52,300 bases of DNA from JBBSWA01 sp038046485 (GTDB taxonomy: Archaea > Nanobdellota > Nanobdellia > Woesearchaeales > SM23-78), in NCBI GenBank assembly GCA_038046485.1, contig JBBSWA010000035.1, forward strand, positions 1-52,300, read 5' to 3'. The notes below the pieces were generated by a model. The model searched no databases, was not told where the DNA came from, and saw only the letters and a list, made by a program, of their open reading frames with translations. Below, piece after piece: positions 1 through 8,558 of this stretch (position 1 is the stretch's first letter; each line of letters opens with the position of its first letter). Both the position numbers and the translations under genes were made by a program.

Positions 1-28
1 CGACCTAAAGGTCGGGGTATTAAACCCC
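1..28. repeat. Hairpin pair at window start, possible transposon end
   Basis: Two adjacent small hairpins: CGACC/GGTCG with a TAAA loop (1-14), then GGGG/CCCC around TATTAAA (14-28). The hairpin at 52256-52268 near the other end of the window also has a TAAA loop and is also followed by GGGTAT. Short stem-loops of this kind occur at ends of IS200/IS605-type elements, but no transposase is visible here, so this is only a resemblance. A further weak palindrome (AAGAAT/ATTCTT) follows at about 52-75. No gene is seen in 1-322 apart from the structured repeat described next. Confidence 0.25.
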
Positions 29-136
29 TGTGCTCGCTACGCTCGCAATAAAGAATTGGTGCGATTCTTATCCAAAACATTAAAGAAAAAAGTGAGAATC
101 AAAAGCGGGCTGAAAAGTAGAGACAAACTTATAATT

Positions 137-312
137 ATTGACTAGCATCTTCAAAACTCTTAATGTAATCGCTAATTGTTCTACTTCCCCGTAAGTCCTC
201 AGAAACGTATGTTTCTGGGACTCCCAAGAACTTCAGTTCTTGAGGAGGGACCTCCCCCGTGACGAACAGAAACTTTTATCGTTGGAGTTTTGACCTGAGG
301 ATGCTAGTCAAT
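137..312 (+). repeat. Rod-shaped structured repeat, copy 1 (candidate ncRNA)
   Basis: A 13-bp outer helix (137-149 with 300-312) is followed by an asymmetric internal loop of one base (T150) against six (294-299, CCTGAG), then a 9-bp inner helix (151-159 with 285-293). The same 1x6 loop in the same polarity recurs at 6296-6411, 11864-12033 and 21298-21420, with different but still paired helices. The plus strand is chosen only by the polarity of the loop. Copy 1 lies just beyond the 3' end of the minus-strand dCTP deaminase-like gene. Its apical part carries the double-hairpin element at 194-247. No protein is predicted from it. Whether it is transcribed is unknown. Confidence 0.5.
194..247. 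repeat. Bulged double-hairpin element, copy a
   Basis: Hairpin 1: AGTCC, extrahelical T199, CAGAAAC, GTAT loop, GTTTCTG, GGACT. Hairpin 2: CTCC, CAAGAAC, TTCA loop, GTTCTTG, extrahelical A243, GGAG. The 3' base stem of hairpin 1 and the 5' base stem of hairpin 2 overlap by two bases in the linker. The same plan, with different stem sequences, occurs at 11924-11975 and 40426-40483. This copy sits in the loop of rod-shaped repeat copy 1. Confidence 0.6.
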
Positions 313-322
313 ACAAAGAAAA

Positions 323-1516
323 CTACTTGTTCTTGACTAAGGTATTCTTGACCAAGGTACTCTTCAAGACTGGCTTTTCATGCACTTGAGTCTTTACTTG
401 GCCTTGAAGGACAGGCATACGGAAATGCTTACTTAGCCTGGGTCCTTGCTGGCCTTGGTAGCTGCTATCCAGGTCTACTCCATAAATACGATCTGGAACC
501 TCAATCATGCGTTCGTATACTAAACGACAAACGGGTTGTGCATGACGAAGGACGATGTTGCTGCCAAATGGACGCACTTCTAAAACAGCGGTTGTGCCTA
601 GAATTTCACCACTCTTACCATACCCAAAACCTGGATCGAAAAAGCCAGCATCGTGACTTCTAAACTCCCCCGACTCACTATCAAACGATACGAGTTCAGC
701 TGCAAACTCCGGCGGAATCCTTACCTTTTCCTTGGTACAGAAAATATAGCAATTCCCTTCGGTCAAAACAATATGCCCATCTTCTGGCGTACGAATCGGC
801 TCCCAGAAATCATGAATGGGATAATGATTAATCTTATCTAGATGTATGACTTCATTGGTTGTCTTAGTCACCCAACCACTGATCTCAGAACTTAAGTCGA
901 TGCTGAGCAAAACCCCTTTATCGATGCGAATGTCTCTTCTTGGAACCGGCTTTCCATTCTTGTCATAGAGCAGGTGGAACTTGTCCATCTCCAAAGACAT
1001 TTGCAGGTCATTCAGGCGCGAATCGCTGTTAAAGAAACGCATCTGGTTGAGTGTTTGACCTTTTTTTATGCCGATCAAGAAACTCTTACTTAAGAGTTGA
1101 AGGTAGAGCTTCCCTGAATATCCTTTTTCTACTTTATCAAACCGTGGATTGAAATCTGTAACGAGGCGCGTGACCAGGTTAATTCGGCCTGTGGAGCTTT
1201 TATTGTTTGTAATCGCCCACATGTCCAAGTCGAGATCCAAGGCTTCGCTTAACTCAATGAGATAAGGAGCGTCCTTCTCTAAGATCAACTCACTATCAGA
1301 CATGTCAATCTCATAAATGGCGTACTTTTTTAGAAGATCGGCTACACGTTCGCCTTTTTGTGGCAGAAACATTCCTTTAATGCGATAGGCTTTTGTCCCT
1401 ACCCTTAGATCTAAACTGGCCGGCTGAATCTGGCCATCCGAAACACGCTCTTGTGATTTAATACGCCCGGCCTCAATCATGCTGCGTATAATCTGTGATG
1501 AAAATGCTCCGTTCAT
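323..1516 (-). CDS. dCTP deaminase-like protein (long, two-domain form)
   Basis: A 397-aa protein of the dCTP deaminase/dUTPase superfamily, resembling the long 2'-deoxycytidine 5'-triphosphate deaminase family rather than the usual short (about 170-200 aa) archaeal Dcd. An N-terminal PASLDLRVG motif is the first conserved strand. A C-terminal block around residues 290-320 reads HDAGFFDPGFGYG then GTTAVLEVRP; in this family the segment holds the catalytic glutamate and the trimer-forming strands. The enzyme class makes dUMP/dTMP precursors by deaminating dCTP. I start at ATG 1516 because GAGGGGGGT stands just upstream; the longer frame begins with TTG at 1546. It is a single gene, and the repeat copy 1 lies beyond its stop. 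Substrate is inferred. Confidence 0.8.
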   Translation of the reverse strand: MNGAFSSQIIRSMIEAGRIKSQERVSDGQIQPASLDLRVGTKAYRIKGMFLPQKGERVADLLKKYAIYEIDMSDSELILEKDAPYLIELSEALDLDLDMWAITNNKSSTGRINLVTRLVTDFNPRFDKVEKGYSGKLYLQLLSKSFLIGIKKGQTLNQMRFFNSDSRLNDLQMSLEMDKFHLLYDKNGKPVPRRDIRIDKGVLLSIDLSSEISGWVTKTTNEVIHLDKINHYPIHDFWEPIRTPEDGHIVLTEGNCYIFCTKEKVRIPPEFAAELVSFDSESGEFRSHDAGFFDPGFGYGKSGEILGTTAVLEVRPFGSNIVLRHAQPVCRLVYERMIEVPDRIYGVDLDSSYQGQQGPRLSKHFRMPVLQGQVKTQVHEKPVLKSTLVKNTLVKNK

Positions 1517-1676
1517 ACCCCCCTCTGCAAGCAACAGAAAACGCAATATTAAATCATCTTGTTACGTTTTCTGAGCTCTAAAGGCGCTTATAGTCTCTTC
1601 ACCTCTAGGCGCCTTTATCGTATGAGGAAGTAGGACGTCCTTAATAAATGTTTTGTTTGGCCGACTTAACTTTTGT

Positions 1677-2234
1677 TTAGACTTCTAGTGAAGGTATTAA
1701 GTCTTCTATTCTACGACGATCTGCATTCGGTAAAGATATATCTGGCTTTCGAACGGCAAATCCAGGACGGCCATTTCTCCAACGCAAGAATGCCTGATGC
1801 AAGAAAGAAACTGGATTTTTTGGACGAGTGCACTGCTCAATAATATCCACCAGCTTCGGAGGGTACGTCTCTTCTTTCACTGCATACACGCAGCCTACGG
1901 CTTCAAACGAACTCCGCACCACTTCGTGTGCTACATTCGTCAACACAACGACAGGCCCAAAATAATTATGGGCTGCCCGCATTCGGTGAAAAAAAGAAGC
2001 GCCTGTACGCAGACCATCGTCTGTTTCTTCTGGAGTAAATAAACCATAAGGAGACATCATGATCCCCATTGTAACTGCGTCGGGGGGTCTATGGTTACTT
2101 AAGGCCTCTCTTAAAAAAGTGTCTGCTTCAACTGATCCATAACGCACCGTAACGGTGTGACCTGCTTCTAGGAGATGATTGGCGTAGACCTTTATTAATC
2201 TCTGATCTTCATCCACCATCAATACATGCGCCAT
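1677..2234 (-). CDS. Receiver-like domain protein without phospho-acceptor Asp
   Basis: A 185-aa protein with a CheY-like receiver fold over about residues 1-130: the acidic pocket VDED near the N-terminus, a conserved Thr in VVVLTN, and the conserved Lys in VYAVKEE. The position that should carry the phosphorylated aspartate (normally D-I-M-M-P) reads MGIMMSP, so the acceptor is Gly. It may therefore work as a phosphorylation-independent scaffold. The last 50 residues are basic and of unknown function. No histidine kinase is nearby. The leader holds AGGAGG about 13 nt before the ATG inside a small palindrome (AGGAG/CTCCT), and a TTTATAT box lies about 25 nt further up. Confidence 0.65.
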   Translation of the reverse strand: MAHVLMVDEDQRLIKVYANHLLEAGHTVTVRYGSVEADTFLREALSNHRPPDAVTMGIMMSPYGLFTPEETDDGLRTGASFFHRMRAAHNYFGPVVVLTNVAHEVVRSSFEAVGCVYAVKEETYPPKLVDIIEQCTRPKNPVSFLHQAFLRWRNGRPGFAVRKPDISLPNADRRRIEDLIPSLEV

Positions 2235-2394
2235 ATTCTTAGGAGAAACCTCCTAGAGGATATAAATCTTAGCCCCAGCCGATATACAAAAACAGCTACT
2301 AATAGCGAAATTTTTATATAAACAGACCTATCCCTAAGCTTGGGGGTATTGATATTGCTGTTTTTAGATTTCTAGCCGACCTACTCACTAAATC

Positions 2395-2664
2395 ATGGAA
2401 GAAAGCGAATTTGATGAACTCATGCGGATCCAACGATTCATGGCAAGCCGCATTGTACAAGAAAGCGAGATGGATGCCAAGATCAAGCTACTTGACTTAA
2501 TCAACGAAATGCACCAAGACAAAAAAGGACGCATCAGCAAAGAAAAACTACTTGTTGAAGCTGAAATGCAAGGATTTAGCGAAAACGAGGTCGAGCGTTT
2601 AATCATCGAATTAAAACGAGACCACTTCATTGTAGAAGAAGAAGGGTTTTTGAGGAAGATCTAG
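2395..2664 (+). CDS. Small protein with MCM C-terminal-like winged helix
   Basis: An 89-aa acidic protein. The C-terminal half (about residues 45-89: ISKEKLLVEAEMQGFSENEV, then a helix and a hydrophobic wing) has the helix-turn-helix pattern of the winged-helix domain that ends archaeal MCM helicases, here standing alone. The N-terminal 40 residues form a charged helix. It could bind DNA or a replication partner; I cannot show either. A TATA box (TTTTTATATAA, 2311-2321) lies upstream, predicting a leader of about 50 nt. The FMN enzyme gene follows but has its own TATA box. Confidence 0.55.
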   Translation: MEESEFDELMRIQRFMASRIVQESEMDAKIKLLDLINEMHQDKKGRISKEKLLVEAEMQGFSENEVERLIIELKRDHFIVEEEGFLRKI

Positions 2665-2700
2665 TCTTAGCTTTATAAATGCCTTTTTTATACCCTTCTT

Positions 2701-3861
2701 ATGAAGCTCACTCCTTATCAAGAAAGGCATACTCAATTTTTTGATGCAGAAACCATCCCTGGCTTGGAAGAAAACCCCCTTGAACATTTTTACCGCGAAC
2801 GGCAAGAACATTTTGACGCTTTACACGAACGGGATGGAATTGTCAACTTATCTTTAGAAGAAAAATTGGAAAGAGCACAACCTAAATTACGAGGCATTCC
2901 ATTTCAAGGACTTCACTTTGCCAATCCATTACTTATAGCCTCTTCACCTCTCACACAAAGCTATGAAACCATCCAACAATACTTAGACCAAGGCGCTGCG
3001 GGCGTTGTCTTAAAATCGGCAGGAGACTTTGCTGTCCAATGCCACTGTACTCGAGATCAACCGAACTCAGGATGTGAACGACGCCTAGCCATTCCTGTTA
3101 AAGGATTCTGGGGTCATATGGTTTTTTCCACCTCTCAAGCCTCCCGTCACTGTGAGCGAATCAATTTTAAAGAAGCCCGAACCCTTTATGATAAAATCAA
3201 AACCCATTATCCTCAAGCCATTGTCATTGCTAGCTTCGGACCGGAAACAGAAGAAGATTTTGAAAAACTAGATCAACTCCCTGGGGATGCTATCGAAATA
3301 ACTCCACGATACTTCCGAAAAGAATTTGAAAAACCCGTTGCGGTTGATTGGTGGGCGAGTGAACCGGGAGATGCCTCCAACCCACCCCAAGAAGATCTTA
3401 CTCCTAATCGAGAAGCCTATCTAGTCCATCAACGAAACATCTTTAATATTTTAAAACGACAACTTCCACAAATCCAACGCCCAACTCTTTACAAATGGGT
3501 AGGGCATTATGAACTTGAATATCCAGCCATGATTAAACAAGAAAAACTGCCAGCAAATGGCTTTACCATAGCGGACTCTATGAAACAATCTAGCTACACC
3601 GGCACTCACGGATTTGCCAGTCTACAAATGGGAAAAGGCTCGTGGTCTGGAGAACGTCTATTCTTAGACATGCTAAGCCAAGTTCACAGCTATAGGGCGA
3701 ATGATGGAAGAAACTTTGTAAGTGCCTCTGGAGGAATTTTCGGACCCAACAGTACCCTTACGACGATGCTCTACGGAGCAGATACAGTACAACTCTGCTC
3801 TGCTCTTTATCATGGTGGACCAAAAGTGATTGGCAACATTCTAAAGCGACTGGGCTTATAA
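2701..3861 (+). CDS. Dihydroorotate dehydrogenase-like FMN enzyme
   Basis: A 386-aa TIM-barrel protein of the FMN-dependent dihydroorotate/dihydropyrimidine dehydrogenase type. The N-terminal barrel strand NPLLIASSPLTQ matches the flavin-contacting start of that family. The C-terminal segment VSASGGIFGPNSTLTTMLYG, then ADTVQLCSALYHGGP, matches the FMN-phosphate loop. It is longer than standard PyrD (about 300 aa) because of about 65 extra N-terminal residues, and no iron-sulfur motif is evident. The exact substrate is uncertain. CTTTATAAAT at 2671-2680 is 25 nt before the ATG, so the mRNA is probably leaderless. Confidence 0.7.
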   Translation: MKLTPYQERHTQFFDAETIPGLEENPLEHFYRERQEHFDALHERDGIVNLSLEEKLERAQPKLRGIPFQGLHFANPLLIASSPLTQSYETIQQYLDQGAAGVVLKSAGDFAVQCHCTRDQPNSGCERRLAIPVKGFWGHMVFSTSQASRHCERINFKEARTLYDKIKTHYPQAIVIASFGPETEEDFEKLDQLPGDAIEITPRYFRKEFEKPVAVDWWASEPGDASNPPQEDLTPNREAYLVHQRNIFNILKRQLPQIQRPTLYKWVGHYELEYPAMIKQEKLPANGFTIADSMKQSSYTGTHGFASLQMGKGSWSGERLFLDMLSQVHSYRANDGRNFVSASGGIFGPNSTLTTMLYGADTVQLCSALYHGGPKVIGNILKRLGL

Positions 3862-3875
3862 TAATTAACCAAAGT

Positions 3876-3921
3876 CAAACATACAACACTATGTGTTGAA
3901 GTTTGGCTTCTATCCGAAGCC
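3876..3921. terminator. Hairpins between convergent genes
   Basis: CAAAC/GTTTG (3876-3880 with 3901-3905) encloses CAACAC/GTGTTG (3884-3889 with 3893-3898). Next to it GGCTTC/GAAGCC (3905-3921) overlaps the last codons of the polymerase gene. They lie between the stops of the FMN enzyme (+) and polB (-). No clear T-run follows, so a terminator role is tentative. Confidence 0.35.
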
Positions 3922-6219
3922 AAATAGAGTACGTTGTTCGGAGCCTTTTACCATGTCATCAAAGTTTTGATGGAAGAACTGCAAGACAGTATCTGCGATT
4001 GGCTTTAACTGCTTCTCTAGGTAATGGTCATAATCTATTTTGTCTTTTGCTGGGATGGGCTGTGGGCCTTTTACTGTGATTACATACTCAATCAAGTTGC
4101 TCTCGATGTTTTCCATCAAGCGCGCGGCTCTCACATGGGGTGGCGTCGTCTTGGTGTATTCACCCAATTCCTTACGGATTGCTTTCTTATAGACAAGCAA
4201 GGGGTCCAATTTTCCTTCTTTTAGCTCTTTTACGAACGAGCGAATGTAATCCGCAACTTCTTCCTTATGAAACACCTTGTTGAACAACTCATGTTGGAAT
4301 TGCTTAGCAAGCTCAGTCCAATCCCTACGGACTGCTTCCAAACCGACAAACTTTACTTCTTCTTTCCCGTCCTTATTTAGCAAACCCGCATAGCGCTTTT
4401 TGGAGCCTTCCTCCCCACTTCTTACCTTTGGCATTAAAAAACGGATGTAGACTTTCTCGAATTGTAAGTCCAAGAAACTTTTTCGCTTATACTCCTTTTG
4501 AACGTGCTCCTCAAAGAAGCGATCGATTTCTTTCTGGATTTTATCCCCGATCTTTTCTGCTTCTTCTGAAGACTGAGTCTTTGAATTGATGAAAACCGAA
4601 TCGGTGTCGGAATAAATCACTTCATAACCCATTTCTTGAATCTTCTTTGCTGTAAGCTTAATTATGTACTGACCAAAATGCGTGATGCCATTTGCCATGG
4701 TAAATGAATAAAAACGACACCGAGGACTGGCTAGAACACCCCAAAAACTATTCATCAAGGTCTTAATTGCATAACTTGCTACTGAGTTTTTCTCCTTCTT
4801 AGCGATATCTCTTTGCTTCCCAAGACGCTCAATCATCAATGGCAAAATGCCTTCTTCATTACGAAAACACGCCCCATTGGGTGCTGTGATCAGATCTTTT
4901 CCTTGACCATTCTCGACAAATGAATAGGGATCGATATTGAATGTGCAAATAATGCTTGGATAGAGGCTTTTAAAATCACACACCACCACATAATCATAGA
5001 TTCCGGGCTTGGACTCCATCACATAACCGCCCTTGATTCGCTCTTCTCGGCTCTCAAACCCTATGGAAGGAGCAACAATCTTTCTTTTCCTTAACTCCTT
5101 GAGGTACACGGAATCAAAACTGGCAACAGAAGCCTTGACCCTGTCCATGGGCATTCCTGTCAATAAAGAGCGCTGAATGGTTAAGTTTAGCGTTCCTGTT
5201 TTTTCCAAGATCCTATAAACTAACTCAGAATCTTTTAGGTTATAATCCACTAATTTTTGCTGATCTTCCTCATAAAACTTTTCGACTTCCGCACAACGAT
5301 CTGTAATTCCTCCATGGATCAACTTTCCCTCACCTAAAAACGCCTGGGCAGCTGTCTCCAGCTTGTAATCCTCCAATTTGATGAATGACCACTTGAGTAA
5401 TGCCATACCATCAAGCACCATCCTTCCTGGAAAATCCGCTGTACTGTCTTGGAAAAATGAATCGAATCTACGGATCTTACACTCCCATTCTGTTCTTCCT
5501 AACTGGAATGGAATTCGGTACTTTTTGAAAAGCTCCTGAATCCTTGAAAGATCAAAATCAATCACATTCCAACCCGTAATAATATCTGGATCTAATTTTA
5601 ATAAAAGCTCACTGAACTTTTGCAAGAGCTCTTCTTCTGAAGCTACACAAACCGTGTGCTTGAGCGTTTGATTTGAAACAATGATCACCTTTTGAAAATC
5701 AGGCATGTACAAAGAAATGCAGAAAATCTTTTTCATCTGGTGATCTGTTTCAATATCGATCGAGAGAACCTTCAGATTCGTTGGAACATATTCACAAGGT
5801 TTTAGAGAGGGATTCGTGTAGATTCGATCCACTCGAGAACCCTGCTTGTACTCTCCTTCAATCTCCACAGCCCCCTGTAATTCGTTGTCAATCAAAAAAC
5901 GAACTGCGAAGCGAATGTCTGCTTCGTAACACAAAATTCCCGCTTCTTCTAAGAGCCGCCTTGCATCTGGAACCTCTTTTGGAATGTTAAGGCTGATCTT
6001 CACCATTTCATTTCCCTTAAAATCAACCCATCCCACCTTTTTGTAATCAAAAGCCTGCAATTGAAGCGCTTTTTGTACATCTCGCTCTTTGATGTAAAAA
6101 TAAGGCCTTGAATCGCTGATGGTCAAAAAAGATTCTCCATTCTCCAATCGACCGAATAAGTAGACCTTAGCCTGGTTTCCCTCAATGCGGTAGGTAGGGT
6201 ATAGAATGAAACCTTTCAT
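3910..6219 (-). CDS. polB: Family-B replicative DNA polymerase
   Basis: A 769-aa archaeal PolB, within the usual length range. Proofreading exonuclease motifs: DIETD (155-159), NVIDFD (218-223), YNLKD (326-330). Polymerase motifs: A, DFKSLYPSII (415-424); B, KTLMNSFWG (486-494); C, YSDTDS (536-541), with all metal-binding aspartates present. It ends in QRTLFGFG, a plausible PCNA-interacting box. There is no intein. It copies the chromosome with PCNA. A TATA box centred near 6246 and no Shine-Dalgarno site suggest a leaderless mRNA; the same palindromic box could drive the structured repeat on the other side. Confidence 0.95.
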   Translation of the reverse strand: MKGFILYPTYRIEGNQAKVYLFGRLENGESFLTISDSRPYFYIKERDVQKALQLQAFDYKKVGWVDFKGNEMVKISLNIPKEVPDARRLLEEAGILCYEADIRFAVRFLIDNELQGAVEIEGEYKQGSRVDRIYTNPSLKPCEYVPTNLKVLSIDIETDHQMKKIFCISLYMPDFQKVIIVSNQTLKHTVCVASEEELLQKFSELLLKLDPDIITGWNVIDFDLSRIQELFKKYRIPFQLGRTEWECKIRRFDSFFQDSTADFPGRMVLDGMALLKWSFIKLEDYKLETAAQAFLGEGKLIHGGITDRCAEVEKFYEEDQQKLVDYNLKDSELVYRILEKTGTLNLTIQRSLLTGMPMDRVKASVASFDSVYLKELRKRKIVAPSIGFESREERIKGGYVMESKPGIYDYVVVCDFKSLYPSIICTFNIDPYSFVENGQGKDLITAPNGACFRNEEGILPLMIERLGKQRDIAKKEKNSVASYAIKTLMNSFWGVLASPRCRFYSFTMANGITHFGQYIIKLTAKKIQEMGYEVIYSDTDSVFINSKTQSSEEAEKIGDKIQKEIDRFFEEHVQKEYKRKSFLDLQFEKVYIRFLMPKVRSGEEGSKKRYAGLLNKDGKEEVKFVGLEAVRRDWTELAKQFQHELFNKVFHKEEVADYIRSFVKELKEGKLDPLLVYKKAIRKELGEYTKTTPPHVRAARLMENIESNLIEYVITVKGPQPIPAKDKIDYDHYLEKQLKPIADTVLQFFHQNFDDMVKGSEQRTLFGFG

Positions 6220-6239
6220 GCCTGATTAAAATAAAATGA

Positions 6240-6249
6240 TCTATATAAA
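6240..6249. promoter_or_regulatory. TATA box possibly shared by polB and repeat copy 2
   Basis: TCTATATAAA reads as a TATA element in both directions. On the minus strand it is about 26 nt from the polB start codon. On the plus strand it is about 25 nt before position 6267, exactly where the outer helix of structured repeat copy 2 begins. Confidence 0.4.
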
Positions 6250-6266
6250 CGTGGTGCTAGCGATGA

Positions 6267-6427
6267 CTTTGTAGAAAATCTCTTCGCTTCGCTTAGGTAG
6301 TGGCTTCAAAGTCTTGGAAGATTTCTTTAAAAGCTGACATTCCCCGGATTGGACAACCCCCTTGTCAGCTTAAACTTTACATTACACAGACTTTGACCGT
6401 ATGCCACTACCACCACTTTCTACAAAG
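6267..6427 (+). repeat. Rod-shaped structured repeat, copy 2 (candidate ncRNA)
   Basis: Perfect helices are nested in order: CTTTGTAGAAA (6267-6277) with its complement at 6417-6427; GGTAGTGGC (6296-6304) with GCCACTACC (6403-6411); a 1x6 internal loop (T6305 against CCGTAT, 6397-6402); TCAAAGTCT with AGACTTTGA; and AGCTGACA with TGTCAGCT near the apex. Copy 3 at 11864-12033 shares TAGYGGCTTC, TGACATTCCC and GACCGNATGCCACTAC with it. It fills the gap between polB and the next gene. The apex has no double-hairpin insert, so this may be the uninterrupted form. Confidence 0.55.
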
Positions 6428-6430
6428 CCG

Positions 6431-7006
6431 TTAACGACCCATTCGACTTGAAAATAGCTTTGCAAACACGATGCTGGCCAAAACTGATAATACATCACTG
6501 AGTAGCGTGTATAACGGATTCGTGAACAAAGCCATTAAACTCATCAAGATTCCTAAGCCATTCAACACAAGCAATGGAATTAACACCTTCATAAAAAAAC
6601 TCCCTCCTGGAAGCTTATCTTCAAACGTTATAATCAACCACCCGTATGCCCCTCCTAAAACTACGCCGACAATGATCCCGACCGGAAGAAAAATCAGACT
6701 TGTAATCAAGCTAAAGCCACTTGCCGTACTCAAAAAAGAAAGAGGGATACGCAAAACAAAAAAGATCAATCCTACTACCACCCCACTGATTGCCCCCTCC
6801 TTGAAAGGGCTCTTGGAGGAGGAAGGCAGGTATTGGTTTACCGTGTCTGAAACCTGCTGCACGGCTACTCCGCCTTGCGCCCACCTTGCTGCTTCCTCTA
6901 CCTCTTGAGGTTGATATCCCTGACCCAATGCCTGCTGCTTTAACTCCTGCATAGAATAGGAAGAAATATTCTGCTTGAAATAATTAATGAGCTCTTGATT
7001 GGGCAT
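6431..7006 (-). CDS. Four-helix membrane protein with UBA-like N-terminus
   Basis: A 191-aa protein of unknown function. Residues 1-45 look like a small three-helix UBA-type module (LINYFKQNISSYSMQELKQQ, then a QGYQPQEVEEAARWA helix). After a Ser/Gln-rich linker come about four hydrophobic helices. The same plan, a UBA-like head on a membrane anchor, recurs in the gene at 12090-12602. GAGGT stands 5-6 nt before the ATG at 7006. Topology and role are not known. Confidence 0.65.
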   Translation of the reverse strand: MPNQELINYFKQNISSYSMQELKQQALGQGYQPQEVEEAARWAQGGVAVQQVSDTVNQYLPSSSKSPFKEGAISGVVVGLIFFVLRIPLSFLSTASGFSLITSLIFLPVGIIVGVVLGGAYGWLIITFEDKLPGGSFFMKVLIPLLVLNGLGILMSLMALFTNPLYTLLSDVLSVLASIVFAKLFSSRMGR

Positions 7007-7104
7007 GAAAGACCTCTTTTTTAATTCCTACCTTCCTTCTCTTTTAAATATTGTGATAAAACATGTTTAGAAAACCATATAAGTAAGATCCCTATCCCTT
7101 TTTA

Positions 7105-7740
7105 ATGCTTGACTGGGACAAACAACGCGAACAAATGATTACTGAGCAAATTCAAGCAAGAGGCATTACGAATAAAAAGCTAATCGATGCCCTCCATAAA
7201 ACACCCCGCCATCCCTTCATCCCTGAAGGATTGCGAGACATGTCTTATGAAGACCATCCCGTCAGCTTAGGACATGGACAGACCATTAGCCAGCCTTACA
7301 TCATCGCTTTGATGATCGATCGTTTGGAACTCACGGGAAAAGAAAAAGTCCTTGAAATTGGCACGGGAACGGGGTTTCAGGCCGCTCTTCTTTCTAAACT
7401 TGCTAAAGAAGTGTACAGTGTAGAGATCGTTGCTCCCCTTATAGAAAAAGCAAAAGAACTCCTCAAAGAACTCAAACGCAAAAACGTCAAACTCCTCTAT
7501 CGAGATGGAAGTAATGGCTATGAAGCCAAAGCACCGTATGACCGCATTATTGTCTCTGCTGCCAGCAAAGAAGTGCCCCCTGCCTTCTTGAAACAATTGA
7601 AAGTCGGCGGGATTTTGATCTTACCTATTGGGAATCGCTTCCACCAAGACCTCAAAAAGATACGCAAGACTAAAGAAGGATTTCAAGAACAAACCCTGTG
7701 TGGATGCGTATTTGTACCCCTGGTAACGCCGACTAAATAA
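7105..7740 (+). CDS. pcm: Protein-L-isoaspartate O-methyltransferase
   Basis: A 211-aa PCMT that methylates isoaspartyl residues in damaged proteins using SAM, starting their repair. The family signature GHGQTISQPYIIALM lies at about 56-70 and the SAM-binding motif VLEIGTGTGFQ at about 82-92; length is normal. A TATA-like CATATAAG (about 7075-7082) is some 27 nt before the ATG and no ribosome site is visible, so translation is likely leaderless. It is a single gene with its own promoter. Confidence 0.93.
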   Translation: MLDWDKQREQMITEQIQARGITNKKLIDALHKTPRHPFIPEGLRDMSYEDHPVSLGHGQTISQPYIIALMIDRLELTGKEKVLEIGTGTGFQAALLSKLAKEVYSVEIVAPLIEKAKELLKELKRKNVKLLYRDGSNGYEAKAPYDRIIVSAASKEVPPAFLKQLKVGGILILPIGNRFHQDLKKIRKTKEGFQEQTLCGCVFVPLVTPTK

Positions 7741-7805
7741 TTCCCTCTTACGTTGAGTTTTATTAAAGAAAAACCTTTATAAACCCCTTACAGCTTCTTC
7801 GACGC

Positions 7806-7985
7806 ATGGAACAAGCACGAATCCAAGAATGCCTTAGCTGCAAAATAAACATTGCCAATGATCGTGGCACGACACGATTTGCCTGCCCTAAATGCTCCAA
7901 GTACGAAATCATCCGCTGCTTCAAATGCCGAGAAATTGTTTCTAAATACAAGTGCCCCGAATGCAAGTTTGAAGGGCCTAACTAA
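7806..7985 (+). CDS. Archaeal Zn-ribbon RNA-binding protein (translation)
   Basis: A 59-aa protein, unusually short. It has four CxxC-type knuckles: CLSC, CPKC, CFKC and CPEC, ending CKFEGPN. This matches the archaeal Zn-ribbon RNA-binding protein family (COG2888-like), commonly found beside elongation factor 1-beta, as here. TTTATAAAC at 7777-7785 is 20-28 nt before the ATG, giving a leaderless mRNA. The EF1B start codon follows its stop after 4 nt, so the two are an operon. Confidence 0.85.
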   Translation: MEQARIQECLSCKINIANDRGTTRFACPKCSKYEIIRCFKCREIVSKYKCPECKFEGPN

Positions 7986-7989
7986 TGCT

Positions 7990-8268
7990 ATGGCAACCGT
8001 CGTCCTTACCTTCAAAATCATGCCTGAAAGCCCTGAAGTAGACTTGACTTCTGTTGAAAAACAAGCCAAAGACAAGATCACTGCCTGGGCTGGAGCTGGC
8101 GACACCCGAACGGAAATTGAACCCATTGCTTTTGGTCTCAAAGCTCTTAAGATTACTTTTTTAATGGATGAGAAGAAAGGCGGCACGGAAACCTTAGAAG
8201 GGCAAATTAACACCATTGAAGGCGTACAAAGTTGCGAAGTTACGGACGTACGAAGAGCAATTGGATAA
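7990..8268 (+). CDS. ef1b: Elongation factor 1-beta (aEF1B)
   Basis: A 92-aa protein starting MATVVLTFKIMPESPEVDL. Archaeal EF1B proteins are about 90 aa and act as the GDP/GTP exchange factor for aEF1A. The ferredoxin-like pattern is clear: beta-strand, the PESPEVDL turn, IEPIAFGLKALKITFLMDE in the middle, and a final strand GVQSCEVTDVRRAIG. The open frame extends upstream to 7852 but overlaps the Zn-ribbon gene, so the start is placed at 7990. It is cotranscribed with the Zn-ribbon gene. Confidence 0.92.
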   Translation: MATVVLTFKIMPESPEVDLTSVEKQAKDKITAWAGAGDTRTEIEPIAFGLKALKITFLMDEKKGGTETLEGQINTIEGVQSCEVTDVRRAIG

Positions 8269-8325
8269 AACAAGGTTTTTATAAGCGAAATCAATAATCA
8301 TAAAAAAATATAACGAGGTGTAAAT

Positions 8326-8517
8326 ATGATGGGAGACCCAAAAAAATGTGGAATAATGTGTATTGTACTTGGTTTGTTGGTATTACTCAACCAACACTAC
8401 TTGATGTGGAGCTGGTGGACATTTATTGGAGTTATCTTAGTTCTTAAAGGCATCTGCTTTATGACTACTTGCCAGAGCAGCTGTGACATGCCTGCTGCCA
8501 AGAAGAGAAGAAGATAG
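8326..8517 (+). CDS. Small two-helix membrane protein
   Basis: A 63-aa protein, not recognised. Two hydrophobic segments (about residues 9-24 and 28-46, rich in Trp and Leu) are followed by a short Cys-containing stretch and the basic tail KKRRR, so the C-terminus is probably cytoplasmic. Translation signal GAGGTG lies 7-8 nt before the ATG. A TATA-like TTTTATAAG stands at about 8275-8284. Its neighbours give no hint of its role. Confidence 0.6.
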   Translation: MMGDPKKCGIMCIVLGLLVLLNQHYLMWSWWTFIGVILVLKGICFMTTCQSSCDMPAAKKRRR

Positions 8518-8558
8518 ATTTACTTTTTCTTTCTTTTTTCTTTTAACTTAAATAAAAC

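Noticed and set aside
285..300. Box C/D or K-turn RNA, suggested by CTGA in copy 1
   Set aside because: The CTGA is not kept in copies 2-4 and the opposite strand lacks the tandem GA needed for a K-turn.
137..312. Archaeal bulge-helix-bulge splicing motif or rRNA processing stem in the rod repeats
   Set aside because: The loop is 1x6, not two 3-nt bulges separated by 4 bp, and there is no rRNA or tRNA inside.
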